From the NCBI GenBank assembly GCA_002373205.1, contig DFJV01000076.1, positions 1-7,871 of the forward strand: DNA of 7,871 nt, read 5' to 3'. The notes beneath the pieces were generated by a model, which ran no database searches, had not been told where the DNA came from, and saw only the letters and a program-made list of their open reading frames with translations. This DNA comes from Treponema sp. UBA3662 (lineage in GTDB: Bacteria > Spirochaetota > Spirochaetia > Treponematales > Treponemataceae). Of the stretch, positions 5,790 through 7,871 are shown piece after piece (within the stretch, counting starts at the first letter, position 1; every line of letters starts with the position of its first letter). The translations under genes and the position numbers were made by a program.

Positions 5790-6737
5790 ATGTCAGACAT
5801 TTTTGAACAAGACATAGATGACGAAAGCGAAAACATAGAAAACCTGGAGGACAACTCCAACTACGAGCGCAACAGTGGCTCCTATGTTTTCCCAAAAAAT
5901 CTTATAAAGCTAAAGCTTGAATACTCAAACGAAGGCATCTATGCCTCAGCCGCAGACGAAATATCGCCAGATTCAGCGGAATTCCAAGAACTCAGCAGCC
6001 CGGGCAAGCACGTAATCGCCCCAACCCGCTACGGAGACGACCTGGCCCTGGTACTTGGCAAAGTAGAAAAACCGGTTGGCATCAAACCAAGCGACATAGT
6101 AAAAATCGTGCGCCTTGCAGACCAAAACGACCTTGCCCACGCAGAAGAACTGGAAGAAAAAGAAAAGCACGCCTACGAAGTCTTCCGTGAAAAAGTTGCA
6201 ACCCACCACCTGGACATGAAGCTCATCGCTGTGCATTTCCTTGTGGGAGAACCAAAAGCCCTCTTCTTCTTTTCCAGCGACAACCGCGTAGACTTCAGGG
6301 AACTCGTAAAAGACCTCGTTACCGTCTTCAAAATGCGCATCGAACTGCGCCAGATTGGTGTCCGCGACGAAAGCCGCATAACAGGTGGCCTTGGCGTATG
6401 CGGAAGACCCTACTGCTGCCACTCCGTAAGCGACAAACTGCGCCCCGTAAGCATACGCATGGCAAAAGAGCAAAACCTTAGCCTTAACTCCACAAAAATA
6501 AGCGGCCAGTGCGGAAGGCTCCTCTGTTGCCTAAGCTACGAATTTGACTGGTATGCAGAGGCAAGAAAAAAGCTCCCAACAGAAGGCATCCGCCTCAACT
6601 ACGACGAAACCTCATTCCGCGTAACGGAAGTAAACCCGCTAACTCAAATGGTAAGAATGCAGGGAGAAGACGGCAGGCAGCTGGAAATAAACGCATCCCG
6701 CTTCGTAAAAGACGGCAACCGCTGGAGAATCAACTAG
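5790..6737 (+). CDS. ricT: RicT/YaaT-like PSP1-domain protein
   Basis: A 315-residue cytoplasmic protein from the chosen ATG. The first ~30 residues are strongly acidic (DIFEQDIDDESENIENLEDN region). The PSP1/RicT domain follows, with two canonical Cys clusters: GGLGVCGRPYCCHS (Cys204, 209, 210) and SGQCGRLLCCLSYE (Cys241, 246, 247). Between them lies the family block VSIRMAKEQNLSLNSTKISG (220-239). In Bacillus, RicT forms the Fe-S-bearing Y-complex with RicA and RicF, influencing RNase Y-dependent mRNA maturation, competence and biofilm. The Cys residues needed for that pattern are all present here. It lies 89 bp after yaaR, with no holB gene between them, unlike Bacillus. Alternative starts are ATG 5739 (332 aa) or TTG 5697 overlapping the yaaR stop; 5790 is preferred for its SD. 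The family is certain; whether it forms a Y-complex here is unknown because the partners are not in the window. Confidence 0.92.
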   Translation: MSDIFEQDIDDESENIENLEDNSNYERNSGSYVFPKNLIKLKLEYSNEGIYASAADEISPDSAEFQELSSPGKHVIAPTRYGDDLALVLGKVEKPVGIKPSDIVKIVRLADQNDLAHAEELEEKEKHAYEVFREKVATHHLDMKLIAVHFLVGEPKALFFFSSDNRVDFRELVKDLVTVFKMRIELRQIGVRDESRITGGLGVCGRPYCCHSVSDKLRPVSIRMAKEQNLSLNSTKISGQCGRLLCCLSYEFDWYAEARKKLPTEGIRLNYDETSFRVTEVNPLTQMVRMQGEDGRQLEINASRFVKDGNRWRIN

Positions 6738-6783
6738 GAAAATATTTTCTTCTTGCTTTTCTGGACCGTACTTTATATGCTAA

Positions 6784-6863
6784 CCCGCTTTCCAGGGCTA
6801 CGCTTTCGCTCCGGCCCGCCCTTCAGGCGGTCTGGCTGCGCCACCCTTCCAATCGGGGGTAGG
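6784..6863. repeat. GC-rich palindromic intergenic repeat, copy 2 (rearranged)
   Basis: An 80-bp element between the convergent ricT and methyltransferase genes, in the same orientation as copy 1. Left block 6784-6803 matches 16 of 20 bases of copy 1. CGCTCC (6807-6812), GCTGCGCCACCC (6835-6846) and CAATCGGGGGTAGG (6850-6863, 13 of 14) are also shared. The CCGCC/GGCGG hairpin (6816-6820, 6826-6830) precedes the GCTG block here but follows it in copy 1. The element may also serve as a bidirectional stop for the two converging genes, though no T tract follows. Confidence 0.65.
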
Positions 6864-6864
6864 A

Positions 6865-6881
6865 TTCCTTTGCTCAAGGAA
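6865..6881. repeat. Small hairpin in the convergent gap
   Basis: TTCCTT (6865-6870), TGCTC, AAGGAA (6876-6881) is a perfect 6-bp stem with a 5-nt loop, 43 bp downstream of the methyltransferase stop. It lacks a T tract on either strand, so it is at best a weak terminator. Confidence 0.35.
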
Positions 6882-6923
6882 AAAGGCCATCTGCCAAGCC
6901 CACAAGCCGCAGTAGAGAAACCG

Positions 6924-7655
6924 TCACCTTAGCAGGGCAATCAGCGTGTCCTCGCTGCCAGTAAAAGGCTCTTTCTCCCACGACGAATAGAATTCACACT
7001 CCGCAAAACCAGCCTCACCCGCAAAATCCCTAATCTCCGCATCCGTAACAGGGCACACCCTGTCCTTGCTTACAACCGGAAGAATCTTTCCGCTGCCAGT
7101 CTCTATATTCTGAGACAAAAGAAAGCCCCCGTTATCCCCAGAAGCAATCTCCGTGCTAAGCGTTACGCGCAGGCTCTTCCTCTGTGGCAAATGCACAAGC
7201 GGCACCCTGTTGAATTTTCTGTAATTGTAAAGGGAAATAATAAGACAGCCGTCCTGTGCAAGCAGCTGTTTGCAGTCAAAAAAGAATTTCCGCAAAAGAG
7301 TCTTATCGTGAATAAAAATAATTCTGTCGTCAAGAATAGAAATTAAGTTGTAGAATCCCTTGCCTAAAAAGCGGGCCATGTCCAAATACGACATCTGGAA
7401 AAACCTTATGGACATAAGCTGGTTGCGCCGCCTTAAATTTGCAGAGCGCAGCATCTCCTGAAAGCTTTCTATGCCGGTTACGTCCTTTCCTTCGCGGGCA
7501 AGCAGGTGCTCAAAAAGCCCCGTACCACACCCCACGCGCAAAAGCTTTGCAGGATCAGGATAGTTTCTAAGTTGTTCTCTATAAAACTTTTTCTGAGCCT
7601 CCGTCACCGGATACAACTCATCATAATATTCTATAATATTTTGAATTATTTCCAT
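6924..7655 (-). CDS. Class I SAM-dependent methyltransferase, substrate unknown
   Basis: A 243-residue cytoplasmic protein with a Rossmann-like SAM-binding half. Motif I reads LLRVGCGTGLFEHLLA (38-53), followed by VTGIES (59-64), where Glu63 is the acidic residue at the end of strand 2 that should bind the SAM ribose. Motif II/III regions are visible around YNLISILDD (102-110) and a post-I strand LLAQDGCLIISLYNY (131-145). The C-terminal half (about 150-243) resembles small-molecule or protein methyltransferases of this architecture, with a late FAGEAGFAECEFY (211-223) helix-strand typical of the family. The acidic residue usually seen two before the motif I glycines is Arg40 here. The ATG at 7655 has only AAGG one nt upstream. 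It is monocistronic and convergent with ricT. Substrate cannot be inferred from the neighbours; the SAM-fold call is secure, any specificity is not. Confidence 0.88.
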   Translation of the reverse strand: MEIIQNIIEYYDELYPVTEAQKKFYREQLRNYPDPAKLLRVGCGTGLFEHLLAREGKDVTGIESFQEMLRSANLRRRNQLMSIRFFQMSYLDMARFLGKGFYNLISILDDRIIFIHDKTLLRKFFFDCKQLLAQDGCLIISLYNYRKFNRVPLVHLPQRKSLRVTLSTEIASGDNGGFLLSQNIETGSGKILPVVSKDRVCPVTDAEIRDFAGEAGFAECEFYSSWEKEPFTGSEDTLIALLR

Positions 7656-7663
7656 ACCTTTAT

Positions 7664-7691
7664 ATTATAAGGCAAATTACATATTTTGCAA
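7664..7691 (-). promoter_or_regulatory. Candidate promoter of the methyltransferase gene
   Basis: On the minus strand TTGCAA (7691-7686) is followed by 16 bp and a perfect TATAAT (7669-7664). Transcription would begin near 7657, about two bases before the ATG, so the mRNA would be almost leaderless. A second TATAAT at 7725-7720 has no good -35 partner but would give a normal leader of about 58 nt. Confidence 0.4.
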
Positions 7692-7786
7692 ATTTTTTAT
7701 GAACTATTCAAGATAAGCAATTATAAACATATCTGCAAAAAAAAGTATCACGTTTGCAAAAAAAACACTTGTTAAACGAGGGGGTT

Positions 7787-7806
7787 CTTAGGGGCTAGCC
7801 CCTAAG
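7787..7806. repeat. Perfect 20-bp palindrome
   Basis: CTTAGGGGCTAGCCCCTAAG is an exact palindrome with no spacer. It sits in the AT-rich region upstream of the methyltransferase and at the left of a G-rich block, and resembles intergenic palindromes I associate with Treponema genomes. No gene is nearby on the right within the window. Confidence 0.7.
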
Positions 7807-7837
7807 CGGTGCTGGAAAGGTGGGGAGGTTTGGAGGG

Positions 7838-7871
7838 GAGGAAAACCCGCTTCCGAGTAGAGGTTTTCCTC
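7838..7871. repeat. 10-bp inverted repeat at the window edge
   Basis: GAGGAAAACC (7838-7847) and GGTTTTCCTC (7862-7871) are perfect reverse complements around a 14-nt loop, and the stem may extend beyond the window. It is preceded by a G-rich strand (7807-7841) with repeated GG and GGGG runs. Together with the 20-bp palindrome it looks like part of a larger intergenic repeat element, or a terminator for an unseen gene to the right. Confidence 0.6.

Noticed and set aside
6738..6749. GAAAATATTTTC palindrome right after the ricT stop as an intrinsic terminator
   Set aside because: The stem is almost all A/T with no real loop and the following tract is only mildly T-rich, so it would be too unstable to call a terminator.
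3407..6863. CRISPR array or composite transposon based on the two repeats
   Set aside because: There are only two copies over 3 kb apart, no regular spacers, no cas genes, no transposase in between, and the intervening genes look like normal chromosomal genes with matching composition.

Overview
The window looks like chromosomal DNA of a spirochaete, most likely a host-associated Treponema. The evidence is the combination of an M23 peptidase with a spirochaete-type N-terminus next to a bactofilin, a PSP1/RicT protein with a spirochaete-style acidic N-terminal extension, a long helical protein resembling a spirochaete-restricted uncharacterised family, and GC-rich intergenic repeats between AT-rich promoters. 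The genus assignment is inference from protein resemblance; there is no rRNA or tRNA in the window.

Layout. Positions 1-3212 hold a minus-strand operon read right to left: a TatD-family metal hydrolase, a DusB-type tRNA dihydrouridine synthase, and the first 463 codons of a helical protein of unknown function that runs off the left edge. The genes are 12-13 bp apart. Positions 3213-3655 are a divergent control region. It contains two inverted repeats and a candidate promoter for the tatD operon, an 85-bp GC-rich repeat, and a near-consensus sigma-70 promoter (TTGACA, 18 bp, extended TATAAT) firing rightward. Positions 3656-6737 are a plus-strand four-gene cluster: membrane-anchored M23 peptidase, bactofilin, YaaR (DUF327), and RicT/YaaT (PSP1 domain). 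The first three genes abut or overlap (TAAATG junction, then a 10-bp overlap), and ricT follows after a short gap. Positions 6738-6923 are a convergent gap with a second, rearranged copy of the GC-rich repeat. Positions 6924-7655 carry a minus-strand class I SAM-dependent methyltransferase. Positions 7656-7871 carry its upstream region and another block of palindromes at the window edge.

How the genes fit together. M23 peptidase plus bactofilin is a known cell-shape pairing: a bactofilin filament localises a periplasmic peptidoglycan hydrolase. YaaR and RicT are also near neighbours in Firmicutes, where RicT is part of the Fe-S-containing Y-complex that affects mRNA processing. Here the two pairs form one apparent transcription unit behind one strong promoter. 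That is the most interesting functional hypothesis in the window. The tatD-dus-unknown operon is mostly housekeeping, but its TatD protein departs from the family consensus at the metal site. The intergenic repeats suggest a dispersed palindromic repeat family with mosaic structure.
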